Shown here piece after piece: positions 1 through 5,816 of a stretch of 8,342 nt of DNA; the first letter of the stretch is position 1; the number at the start of each line of letters is the position of its first letter. The translations under genes were made by a program, and so were the position numbers. The notes below the pieces were generated by a model that saw only the letters and a program-made list of their open reading frames with translations, ran no database searches and had not been told where the DNA came from. The stretch comes from Clostridiales bacterium (GTDB lineage: Bacteria > Bacillota > Clostridia > Oscillospirales > Butyricicoccaceae), in the NCBI GenBank assembly GCA_004555915.1, contig SFJM01000059.1, positions 1 through 8,342 on the forward strand, written 5' to 3'.

Positions 1-90
1 TGAATAATCCGGTCTCCATGTCCCCACTGTCCGGAGATAGGAAACCGCAAATCCGTTTTTAAGGAAACCGCCATTCCGGTGGTGGAAACC
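1..90 (+). repeat. IS21 left terminal repeat region
   Basis: The left end carries a terminal TGAATA, an internal GTCCGG at 29-34, and AGGAAACCGC at 39-48 and again at 62-71, with a shorter GGAAACC at 84-90. IS21-type ends usually have several internal transposase-binding repeats, and these fit that pattern. The same blocks recur inverted downstream of istB. An alternative tip is the TG at 19, but that choice leaves the right end without an equally good partner. Confidence 0.7.
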
Positions 91-160
91 TTTATCATAA
101 ATCCCTTAGAATGTAATCATGCACCAAAAGGTGTAAATACATTCAAAGGAGGTCATGACT

Positions 161-1699
161 ATGACCAAGTATCGAGAGATTCTCAGACTTAGTGGTCTGG
201 GACTCAGTCAGCAGAACATTGCCGACAGCTGCAATGTCTCCAAGAAAACGGTCAATCGCGTTTTAAAGCGAGCTAAGGAATTAGATATCTCCTGGCCACT
301 TGATGAAAGCGATACCGATGCTGTACTTGCAGAAAAATTTTTTCCTTCTGTAAAACAAGTCACATCCAATAAAAGAATGCCTGACTACGCTTACATCCGC
401 AAGGAGCTGCTTCGCAACGGCGTAAGCAAAAAGCTCCTATGGACGGAATACATGGAGGATTGCCGTGCCAATGGCGAAGAACCGCTCATGTATTCACAGT
501 TCTGCTATCACATCCAACAGGATGAGCAGAAACATCGCGCTACCATGCATATCAACCGTAAACCCGGTGAACAGGTTGAAGTTGACTGGGCAGGTGATCC
601 TGCAACAGTCATTGATCCTGATACCGGCGAAATCATCAAAGCATACATATTTGTCGGTGTAATGACTTACAGCCAGTATGCATACGTGGAAGCATTTCTG
701 GACATGAAACAGAAATCATGGATCAATGCACATGTCCATATGTACGAATATTTTGGCGGTGTCGCCAGAATCCTCGTACCGGATAACTGCAAAACTGCAG
801 TTGTTCACAATGGCGGATGGAAAGACCAGCAGATCAATGAAACCTATCAGAAACTGGCTGAGCATTATGGCACTGCTATTATTCCGGCGCGTGTCAGGGC
901 TCCCAAGGATAAGCCGAATGCTGAAGGAACGGTAGGAAATATCTCTACCTGGATAACAGCAGCACTTCGGGATGAACAGTTCTTCTCCCTTGCCGAATTA
1001 AATCGTGCAATCAGAGACAAGCTCGAACTGTTCAACCAAAGGCTCTTTCAAAAGAAAGAGGGTAGTCGGCGAAGCTTATTTCTTGAGGAAGAAAAACCAT
1101 TGCTGGCACCATTACCTTCTACCCGTTTTGAACTGAGCGACTGGAAGACAGCCACCGTCCAGTTCAATTATCACATATCTGTGGATGGAATGCTATACTC
1201 AGTTCCTTATGAATACATCAAAAAGAAAGTGGATGTAAAGGTAACAGATACCACTATTGAAATTTTCTACAACCATAACCGCATTGCTTCCCACCGTCGT
1301 CTGAAAGGACGCCCCGGGCAGTACAGCACGGTCACGGAACATATGCCGGAAGACCACCAGAAATATCTGGAATGGAACGGCGACCGGTTCCGCAAATGGG
1401 CTGAGCGGATTGGCATAAATACGTACACTGTGGTCAATGCAATACTGACCTCCAAACGTGTGGAACAACAGACCTACCGAAGTTGTATGGGACTTCTGAA
1501 GCTTGCTGGGAAATACTCAGATGCATTGCTTGAAGCAGCCTGTAAAAAGGCATTGTGCTATACATCTTCGCCCAGTTACAAGAGTATTAAAAACATCCTT
1601 GTAACCGGTTCTGTAAAGCCGGAATCAAAAACTACTGAATCCACGACCACACATAAAGCACACGGCATCACAAGAGGTGCCGATTACTATCGGAGGTAA
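161..1699 (+). CDS. istA: IS21-family transposase IstA
   Basis: This is the DDE transposase that, with IstB, binds the element ends and carries out strand transfer. Starting from the ATG at 161 it is 512 aa, a normal IstA length. An N-terminal helix-turn-helix lies at about residues 8-40. An RNase H-fold integrase core follows, with likely catalytic residues D142 (in VDWAGD), D208 (in VPDNCKTAV) and E255 (in KPNAEG). The C-terminal part resembles the beta-rich Mu-transposase-like domain. I chose ATG 161 over the in-frame ATG 155 because AAAGGAGGT at 145-153 is 8 nt upstream of 161 and too close to 155. A weak -10-like TGTAAT lies at 112-117, but no good -35 partner was seen. The frame is intact, and the stop lies 6 nt before istB, so the two genes form an operon. 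Confidence 0.95.
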   Translation: MTKYREILRLSGLGLSQQNIADSCNVSKKTVNRVLKRAKELDISWPLDESDTDAVLAEKFFPSVKQVTSNKRMPDYAYIRKELLRNGVSKKLLWTEYMEDCRANGEEPLMYSQFCYHIQQDEQKHRATMHINRKPGEQVEVDWAGDPATVIDPDTGEIIKAYIFVGVMTYSQYAYVEAFLDMKQKSWINAHVHMYEYFGGVARILVPDNCKTAVVHNGGWKDQQINETYQKLAEHYGTAIIPARVRAPKDKPNAEGTVGNISTWITAALRDEQFFSLAELNRAIRDKLELFNQRLFQKKEGSRRSLFLEEEKPLLAPLPSTRFELSDWKTATVQFNYHISVDGMLYSVPYEYIKKKVDVKVTDTTIEIFYNHNRIASHRRLKGRPGQYSTVTEHMPEDHQKYLEWNGDRFRKWAERIGINTYTVVNAILTSKRVEQQTYRSCMGLLKLAGKYSDALLEAACKKALCYTSSPSYKSIKNILVTGSVKPESKTTESTTTHKAHGITRGADYYRR

Positions 1700-1705
1700 A
1701 CACAT

Positions 1706-2482
1706 ATGACAAATCAGAGTACAATTGATAAATTAATTGAAATGCGCCTTACCACTATGGCAGATGCATTTCGCAACCAGCTGGATGATTCTAAATTTAA
1801 AGAAGTGCCATTCGAGGATCGCTTCGGTATGCTGGTGGACATCGAATACAGCAATCGTAAAAATAATCGTCAAAAACGGCTGATCCGTAACGCTGGATTC
1901 GACCAGCCGGAAGCAAATATCATGGATATCAACTACACTTCCGGACGCAAGCTTAACAAGGATCTTATTAACCGGCTTGCAACTTGCGAATATATATCTG
2001 AACACCGGAATCTCTTTATCACCGGTGCTACAGGCTGTGGTAAAACTTACATGGCCTGTGCCTTTGGCATGGAGGCATGTAAGCAGTATTTCAATACCAG
2101 GTATGTCCGTCTTCCTGATCTGCTTATTGATCTGGAGATGGCACGGACAGATGGCAGCTACAAAAAAGTCATGGCTAAGTATGCCAATCCCGTTGTCCTG
2201 ATTCTGGATGAATGGCTTCTATTGAAACCAACGGATTCAGAACAGAGGGATATCTTCGAACTACTTCATAGGAGACGTAAGAAATCTTCAACGATTTTCT
2301 GCTCCCAGTATGAATTCGAGGAATGGTATGACCAGCTCGGCGGTGATGACAGTCCTCTGGCAGATGCAATCATTGACCGCATCGCTCATGACAGTTATCG
2401 CATCAACATCACAAGCATTGATGCCGAACATGACATCTCAATGCGTGAAGTCTATGGATTAGACAAAACATTACGCGAGTAA
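1706..2482 (+). CDS. istB: IS21-family helper ATPase IstB
   Basis: IstB is an AAA+ ATPase of the DnaC/DnaA-related clade that loads on target DNA and directs IstA to it. The 258-aa length is typical. The N-terminal helical part (about 1-95) is followed by Walker A GATGCGKT at residues 107-114 and Walker B VVLILDEW at 163-170. A sensor-like segment around SQYEFEEW (200-207) comes next, and then LADAIIDRIAH (218-228), where R225 may be the arginine finger. The ribosome site GGAGG at 1692-1696 sits inside the last codons of istA, 9 nt before this ATG, so translation of the pair is probably coupled. The frame is intact. The terminal repeats of the element begin just after the stop. It should not be confused with the second DnaC-like ATPase at 6571-7404, which belongs to the replication module. 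Confidence 0.95.
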   Translation: MTNQSTIDKLIEMRLTTMADAFRNQLDDSKFKEVPFEDRFGMLVDIEYSNRKNNRQKRLIRNAGFDQPEANIMDINYTSGRKLNKDLINRLATCEYISEHRNLFITGATGCGKTYMACAFGMEACKQYFNTRYVRLPDLLIDLEMARTDGSYKKVMAKYANPVVLILDEWLLLKPTDSEQRDIFELLHRRRKKSSTIFCSQYEFEEWYDQLGGDDSPLADAIIDRIAHDSYRINITSIDAEHDISMREVYGLDKTLRE

Positions 2483-2492
2483 ACTCGCATAA

Positions 2493-2564
2493 GCGGTTTC
2501 CGTTAGTCCGGACAGGCGGTTTCCTGCCTGCCGGACTTGCGGTGTTATCGCACAAGAATATTCA
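2493..2564 (-). repeat. IS21 right terminal repeat region
   Basis: Read on the minus strand from 2564, this region shows TGAATA, then GTCCGG, AGGAAACCGC and CGGAAACCGC at the same spacings as the left end, within one base. It begins 10 bases after the istB stop. The last bases (CA at 2563-2564) fit the TG...CA tips of the family. The IS3-family reading frame continues immediately beyond it. Confidence 0.65.
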
Positions 2565-3024
2565 ATTTATCTATCTGACCAGTATTATGGATTTATTTTC
2601 CAGAAAAATCATAGCCTGGACGCTTTCAGAAACACTGGAAGTATCTTACGTGATTGATACTATAAACAAAGCCAAAGCTCGCCGAAATATCGATCAACCA
2701 TTAATTATCCATTCGGATCGTGGCAGCCAATATGTTGCAAAGGAATATAAAAAAGCAACCGAAAATATGCAGCGCAGTTATTCGAAGAAAGCTTTTCCGT
2801 GGGATAATGCATGCATTGAATCCTTTCATTCTATTATCAAACGTGAATGGCTCAATCGCTTTAAAATTCGCGACTATAAGCAGGCATACCAGTTGATTTT
2901 TGAATATCTGGAAGCTTTCTACAATACGAAACGAATTCATAGCCATTGCAACTATATGTCGCCAAACGAATTCGAACGAGTGTATGAAAGAACGCACACT
3001 GAGGCTGAGCTTCTGGCAGGTTAA
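2542..3024 (+). pseudogene. IS3-family transposase OrfB, 5'-truncated remnant
   Basis: This is the C-terminal half of an IS3-family OrfB integrase-type transposase. The open frame can be read from a GTG at 2542 for 160 aa, against roughly 270-300 aa for full OrfB. About the first 23 bases belong to the IS21 right end, so the true remnant starts near 2565 with FIYLTSIMD. The second catalytic Asp is present in IHSDRGSQY (residues 56-64) and the Glu in ACIESFHS. The N-terminal region and first catalytic Asp, normally in a WVTDITYI-like motif just upstream, are missing. No ribosome site precedes the GTG. It is therefore almost certainly inactive, cut by the IS21 insertion or a linked deletion. 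The other half, if it survives, would lie left of the window. The family call is firm; the subgroup is uncertain. Confidence 0.85.
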
Positions 3025-3076
3025 AATGGGGAGAAATTTCTCATTTTAACTTGTACTAAATCTTGACATAGGACCA
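2565..3076 (+). mobile_element. IS3-family element remnant (3' part)
   Basis: The remnant includes the truncated orfB, a palindromic segment after its stop, and a probable right tip. The tip is placed at 3076 because the minus strand there begins TGGTCCTATGTCAAG, and IS3-family elements have TG...CA tips. This tip was not confirmed against a left partner, which is absent from the window. The left boundary is set by the inferred IS21 end. Confidence 0.6.
3020..3050. terminator. Long inverted repeat after the IS3 orfB stop
   Basis: GTTAAAAT at 3020-3027 pairs with ATTTTAAC at 3043-3050, and GAGAAA (3031-3036) pairs with TTTCTC (3037-3042). The only interruption is a GGG bulge at 3028-3030. It overlaps the stop codon. 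It could act as a bidirectional terminator or be a structural part of the IS end. There is no classic run of T after it, so the terminator role is uncertain. Confidence 0.4.
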
Positions 3077-3134
3077 GCTGTTCTTCTTCGCGATATTATA
3101 GCAAATGGGCTTTGTGTTGTCAATGTAAAGAGAA

Positions 3135-3172
3135 GCGAGAGCGAGAGCGAGAGCGAGAGCGAGAGCGAGAGC
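3135..3172. repeat. Hexanucleotide microsatellite (GAGAGC)6
   Basis: Six perfect tandem copies of GAGAGC run from 3137 to 3172, preceded by GC and a degenerate copy (AGAAGC, 3131-3136). Read as protein it would give Arg-Glu repeats on the plus strand or Ala-Leu repeats on the minus strand, but neither frame looks like a real gene. Six-base tandem units are prone to slippage, so copy number may vary between strains. Confidence 0.9.
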
Positions 3173-3233
3173 AAGTATCGACCAGTGTACCAAATTTCGC
3201 TTTTCGCTCATTTGCCCCCCGGTCAGATACTTG

Positions 3234-3276
3234 TTGGGGTTGCCACCCCAAACCCGCCTTTTGCGGCTTGCGCCGC
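3234..3276 (+). other. Candidate oriT: paired hairpins upstream of mobC
   Basis: A perfect 7-bp hairpin (TTGGGGT, loop TGCC, ACCCCAA) lies at 3234-3251. A second 5-bp hairpin (GCGGC, loop TTGC, GCCGC) lies at 3263-3276, followed by A-rich sequence. Transfer origins typically carry an inverted repeat next to the nick site and sit upstream of the relaxosome genes, as here. I do not recognise a specific nick consensus, so this is a positional and structural inference. Confidence 0.4.
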
Positions 3277-3342
3277 CGAAAAATCCCCGCAAATATTTTT
3301 TCGGATTTTTCAAAAACAGTTCCGATTTACACCCTGTTTTTC

Positions 3343-3359
3343 TCCTATCAGTGAGAGGA
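3343..3359. promoter_or_regulatory. tetO-like imperfect palindrome before mobC
   Basis: The 17 bases TCCTATCAGTGAGAGGA match their own reverse complement at 14 positions. They share the 10-base core CTATCAGTGA with the classical Tn10 tet operators. The site is 33 nt before the mobC ATG, a position suited to a repressor site. No TetR-type gene is in the window, so any regulator is unknown and the likeness may be chance. Confidence 0.35.
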
Positions 3360-3392
3360 CAAACCGCAGCAAACGAAAGGAGTTGAGCCACC

Positions 3393-3794
3393 ATGACACG
3401 CAAGACCTACAACACCCCCAAGCGGAAATGTGTTGTCAAGACCCGTCTGACCGAGGACGAGCGCAGAGCCTTTGAGGACAAATGCGCCGCCCTCTCCATG
3501 AGCCAGTCGGAGTATATCCGGCAAGCCGTTTTTTACAGCCGGATTTCCCCTGTTATCCGGGTAACTGCCCACAGCGAGGAAATGCTCACCGCCGTATCTT
3601 CCCTTGTGGCGCAGTACGGGAAAATCGGCAGCAACTTAAACCAGATCGCCCGGTATCTGAACGAATACGGCGCACCCTACAACGCCCTGTCCAGCGAAGT
3701 GAGAGCCGCCGTTTCCGACCTTGCCGCCCTCAAATTCGAGGTGCTGAAAGTGATAGGTGAAGCCTATGGCAACGATCAAGCATATCAGCTCTAA
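3393..3794 (+). CDS. mobC: MobC-family relaxosome accessory protein
   Basis: This 133-aa protein matches the bacterial mobilization protein (MobC) family. Such proteins bind oriT, help melt it and assist nicking by the relaxase. A basic N-terminus and a ribbon-helix-helix-like region (about residues 14-48, including SMSQSEYIRQAVF) fit DNA binding. The family's C-terminal signature GKIGSNLNQIARYLN is at residues 76-90. AAAGGAG at 3376-3382 is 10 nt before the ATG and supports this start. The end of the gene overlaps the start of the relaxase gene by 29 bases, so the two are very likely co-translated as one mobilization operon. A palindrome and possible oriT hairpins lie upstream and may allow autoregulation. 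The family call rests on the signature and the neighbouring relaxase. Confidence 0.9.
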   Translation: MTRKTYNTPKRKCVVKTRLTEDERRAFEDKCAALSMSQSEYIRQAVFYSRISPVIRVTAHSEEMLTAVSSLVAQYGKIGSNLNQIARYLNEYGAPYNALSSEVRAAVSDLAALKFEVLKVIGEAYGNDQAYQL

Positions 3795-5379
3795 AAATGC
3801 CGACTACGGAGCCGCCGAAGCCTATCTGACCTTTGAGCATGACGAGTTTACCATGAAGCCCACCCTTGACGAAGCCGGGCGGCTCATTCCCCGGCAGGAC
3901 TACCGGCTGGACACGCTGAACTGCGGGGACGAGGATTTTGCCCTGTCCTGTATCCGGGCAAATCTGCGGTACGGCAAGAACAGCAAACGGGAGGACATCA
4001 AGAGCCACCACTATATCATCAGCTTTGACCCACGGGACGCAACCGACAACGGCTTAACCGTTGACCGGGCGCAGGCGTTGGGGCTTGCCTACTGCAAAGA
4101 GCATTTTCCCGGACACCAAGCCCTTGTCTGCACCCACCCGGACGGACACAACCACAGCGGCAATATCCATGTGCATATTGTCATCAACAGTCTGCGGATT
4201 GCCGAGGTGGAGCGCAAGCCCTACATGGACAGGGCAAGCGATACCAGAGCCGGGGACAAGCACCGCTGCACCGCAGCAGCCATGCGGTATTTCCGCAGCG
4301 AAGTCATGGAGATGTGCTACCGGGAGGGGCTTTACCAGATCGACCTCTTGAACGGCAGCCGAAACAAAGTGACCGAGCGTGAATACTGGGCAAAGCGCAA
4401 GGGGCAAGCCAAGATGGACAAGAAAAACGCCGCCCTGCTTGCCGAGGGTATCACACCCCGACAGACCAAGTTTGAAACCGACAAAGACCGTTTGCGGCAG
4501 ACCATACGCCAAGCCCTTGCCACCGCCGCCAGCTTTGACGAGTTTTCCGCTCTCCTGTTGCGGGAGGGCGTGACTGTTAAGGAGAGCCGGGGGCGGCTGT
4601 CCTATCTCACGCCGGACAGAACAAAGCCCATCACCGCCCGGAAGCTGGGGACGGACTTTGACAAGGCCGCTGTCCTTGCTGTTTTCCAACAAAACGCCCA
4701 TAGAGCAGCCGCAAAGACGCAGGACAGGCAGGAACACCAGTCGCAGCTTACTAAGGGCATACAGCGGACAAAACCCGCCCAAATCACCCCCAATCCCGAC
4801 AGCCCGCAGCGGCTTGTGGATATTCAAAAGAAGCTGTCCGAGGGCAAAGGCAAAGGCTATGAGCGTTGGGCGAAAACCTTTAACCTCAAACAGATGGCAA
4901 AAACCATGAATTTCCTTTCCGAGCATGGTTTTGCCAGCCCCGAAGAAGTGGACGCAGCTTTGGAAGCCGCCATTTCCGGGCAGCACGCCGCCGGAGAGAA
5001 GCTGAAAGAACTGGAATCCAGAATCACCGCCAATAAGGAACTCATGCGGCAGATCAGCGTTTACCGCAAGACCAAGCCCGCCCATGACGGGCTGAAAACC
5101 GCCAAGAAGCCGGAACGATACCGGGAAGCGTTTTATGCAGACCTGACGCTGTATGAAGCGGCGGTTCGGTATTTTCGAGAACGGGGCTTGAAGAAATTAC
5201 CCGCCACTTCCAGACTGCAAGCAGAAAATGAAGCCCTGATTTCCGAGAAAAACGGGCTTTACACCGAGTACCGGGAGCAGAAAGCCAGAGCCGCCGAATT
5301 GCAAAAGGTCAAATCCAACCTTGCCGCCATGCTCCGGCAGGAACGAACAAAAGAGGTGCGCCGGGATTGGGAGCGGTAA
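3766..5379 (+). CDS. MOBP-type relaxase / mobilization nuclease
   Basis: The relaxase nicks one strand at oriT, stays covalently attached through a tyrosine and pilots the strand into a recipient. From the ATG at 3766 it is 537 aa. The N-terminal domain (about 1-200) carries the HUH nuclease signature: H135-V-H137 in SGNIHVHIVINS, with nearby H124 and H128. Y20 (in AEAYLTF) is the best nucleophile candidate, Y14 the alternative. The C-terminal half is rich in Lys, Arg, Glu and Ala and is probably helical or coiled-coil. I prefer ATG 3766 over the in-frame GTG at 3757 because the protein then begins MATIKHIS, as is usual for this family. The start lies inside mobC, indicating coupled translation. 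No coupling protein or type IV secretion genes are seen, so this suggests mobilization by a helper element. Exact subfamily uncertain. Confidence 0.92.
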   Translation: MATIKHISSKNADYGAAEAYLTFEHDEFTMKPTLDEAGRLIPRQDYRLDTLNCGDEDFALSCIRANLRYGKNSKREDIKSHHYIISFDPRDATDNGLTVDRAQALGLAYCKEHFPGHQALVCTHPDGHNHSGNIHVHIVINSLRIAEVERKPYMDRASDTRAGDKHRCTAAAMRYFRSEVMEMCYREGLYQIDLLNGSRNKVTEREYWAKRKGQAKMDKKNAALLAEGITPRQTKFETDKDRLRQTIRQALATAASFDEFSALLLREGVTVKESRGRLSYLTPDRTKPITARKLGTDFDKAAVLAVFQQNAHRAAAKTQDRQEHQSQLTKGIQRTKPAQITPNPDSPQRLVDIQKKLSEGKGKGYERWAKTFNLKQMAKTMNFLSEHGFASPEEVDAALEAAISGQHAAGEKLKELESRITANKELMRQISVYRKTKPAHDGLKTAKKPERYREAFYADLTLYEAAVRYFRERGLKKLPATSRLQAENEALISEKNGLYTEYREQKARAAELQKVKSNLAAMLRQERTKEVRRDWER

Positions 5380-5440
5380 GGGTGTTCCGTTTTGTTCCAC
5401 CCCCTACCGGGAAAGGGGTTTCCATTTTGGACACCCCTTT
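5380..5440 (+). promoter_or_regulatory. Overlapping alternative hairpins after the relaxase gene
   Basis: Three structures compete for the same bases. GGGTG (5380-5384) can pair with CACCC (5398-5402). ACCCC (5399-5403) can pair with GGGGT (5415-5419). AAAGGGGT (5412-5419) pairs perfectly with ACCCCTTT (5433-5440) over a 13-nt loop. Mutually exclusive pairing is typical of attenuators, but there is no U-run after the last stem, so a simple terminator is not clear. The role is unproven. Confidence 0.4.
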
Positions 5441-5451
5441 GCTATGGGAAA

Positions 5452-5480
5452 TTGACCGCTGAACTCCACCCCAAAATGAT
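5452..5480 (+). promoter_or_regulatory. Candidate promoter of the replication operon
   Basis: TTGACC at 5452-5457 (5 of 6 to the sigma-70/SigA -35 consensus) is followed after exactly 17 bases by AATGAT at 5475-5480 (4 of 6 to the -10). The -10 lies within the first copy of a 17-bp direct repeat, which could let a bound protein block it. Transcription would run through the 56-aa gene into repA. Confidence 0.45.
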
Positions 5481-5588
5481 ACCGAAACCGCACAAAAGCG
5501 TCCCATATATCTGACCCTATCCGCAATACCACCCACCTTTTTCAAGGGGCGTACAGAGGGATAAATCCCCGAAAATGATACCGAAACC
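5473..5588 (+). repeat. 17-bp perfect direct repeat in the rep leader
   Basis: AAAATGATACCGAAACC occurs at 5473-5489 and again at 5572-5588, 99 bases apart, in otherwise dissimilar sequence. The first copy overlaps the candidate -10 element. Spaced exact repeats upstream of a replication initiator suggest binding sites for an operon regulator or for RepA itself; this role is inferred. Confidence 0.7.
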
Positions 5589-5600
5589 ATACACCAAACG

Positions 5601-5630
5601 CCGCCTATCCCGTTACCCCGATAGAAGCGG
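5601..5630 (+). promoter_or_regulatory. Hairpin just upstream of the small-gene ribosome site
   Basis: CCGC-CTATC (5601-5609) pairs with GATAG (5620-5624) and GCGG (5627-5630), leaving an AA bulge and a 10-nt loop. It ends 3 nt before the AAAGGAG ribosome site (5634-5640). In the transcript it could affect ribosome access to the first gene of the rep operon, and through coupling also repA. Confidence 0.4.
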
Positions 5631-5645
5631 CAGAAAGGAGCCGCC

Positions 5646-5816
5646 ATGCCGAGAATGAGCAAGAAACGCAAGGAAGAATGGGCGTTCTTCCTCAATGAGC
5701 GCAACCGTATCACCTATAATCCCCTTTGCCGCAAGTGCCGCCGCACCTGTAAGCAGAGTTTCCGGGCTATCATCATCGAGTGCCCGCCGTTTCTCTCCAA
5801 GCGGGCAAAGCCATGA
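5646..5816 (+). CDS. Small Cys-rich basic protein preceding repA
   Basis: This 56-aa open frame is short but well supported: AAAGGAG at 5634-5640 is 5 nt before its ATG, and its TGA overlaps the repA ATG as ATGA. The protein is very basic, with a lysine/arginine-rich N-terminus and the segment NERNRITYN at residues 17-25. It has four cysteines (C28, C31, C35, C46), of which C28-x2-C31-x3-C35 could bind zinc or nucleic acid. No signal peptide or membrane segment is seen. I do not know an established function. Its position suggests it acts with RepA or sets repA translation by coupling, since repA has no clear ribosome site of its own. Similar small genes are, from memory, common before repA in related elements. 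Confidence 0.75.
   Translation: MPRMSKKRKEEWAFFLNERNRITYNPLCRKCRRTCKQSFRAIIIECPPFLSKRAKP

Larger units (their letters stand above)
1..2564 (+). mobile_element. IS21-family insertion sequence, apparently complete
   Basis: It contains the two-gene istA-istB cassette that defines the IS21 family, flanked by related ends. On the left, TGAATA (1-6), GTCCGG (29-34), AGGAAACCGC (39-48) and a second AGGAAACCGC (62-71) appear in order. On the right the same blocks appear inverted: TATTCA (2559-2564), CCGGAC (2531-2536), GCGGTTTCCT (2516-2525) and GCGGTTTCC (2493-2501). The TGAATA-to-GTCCGG distance is 28 at both ends and the spacing of the AGGAAACCGC repeats is 23 at both ends. The element would start with TG and end with CA, as is usual in the family, and be 2564 bp, slightly above the common 2-2.5 kb. 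No target duplication can be seen because the window starts at the left tip. The exact tips are inference; the cassette itself is certain. Confidence 0.85.
3077..3392. other. Non-coding interval before mobC (candidate transfer-origin region)
   Basis: No convincing gene lies in these 316 bases. From left to right it holds an AT-rich stretch (3091-3110), a GAGAGC microsatellite (3135-3172), two compact hairpins (3234-3251 and 3263-3276), a T-rich/A-rich stretch (3294-3318), a tetO-like palindrome (3343-3359) and the mobC ribosome site AAAGGAG (3376-3382). A small open frame on the minus strand across it is low in complexity and has no ribosome site. Its position directly upstream of mobC and the relaxase gene is where transfer origins are usually found. 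Confidence 0.6.

Noticed and set aside
19..2552. Alternative IS21 tips at TG (19) and CA (2552)
   Set aside because: The distances from these tips to the shared GTCCGG block differ by 6-7 bases between ends, whereas tips at 1 and 2564 give equal distances and a 6-base match.
3063..3099. Hybrid promoter from the IS3 end (TTGACA at 3063-3068, TATTAT at 3094-3099) driving mobC
   Set aside because: The spacing is 25 bases, too long for a standard promoter.
3135..3172. CRISPR array
   Set aside because: The repeats are contiguous 6-mers without spacers, and no cas genes are present.
3056..3403. 115-codon minus-strand open frame with an Ala-Leu repeat
   Set aside because: The repeat is only the translation of the GAGAGC microsatellite. 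The frame crosses an IS tip and the mobC leader, and no ribosome site was seen. A fragment of an old gene at its C-terminal end cannot be excluded.
4054..5085. 343-codon open frame on the minus strand opposite the relaxase gene
   Set aside because: It is a shadow of the GC-rich relaxase reading frame, with no recognisable domain, no ribosome site and an odd Gly/Leu/Val-rich composition.
5309..5713. 134-codon minus-strand open frame over the rep leader
   Set aside because: Its internal VSVSF repetition comes from the 17-bp DNA repeat, and no family likeness or ribosome site was seen.
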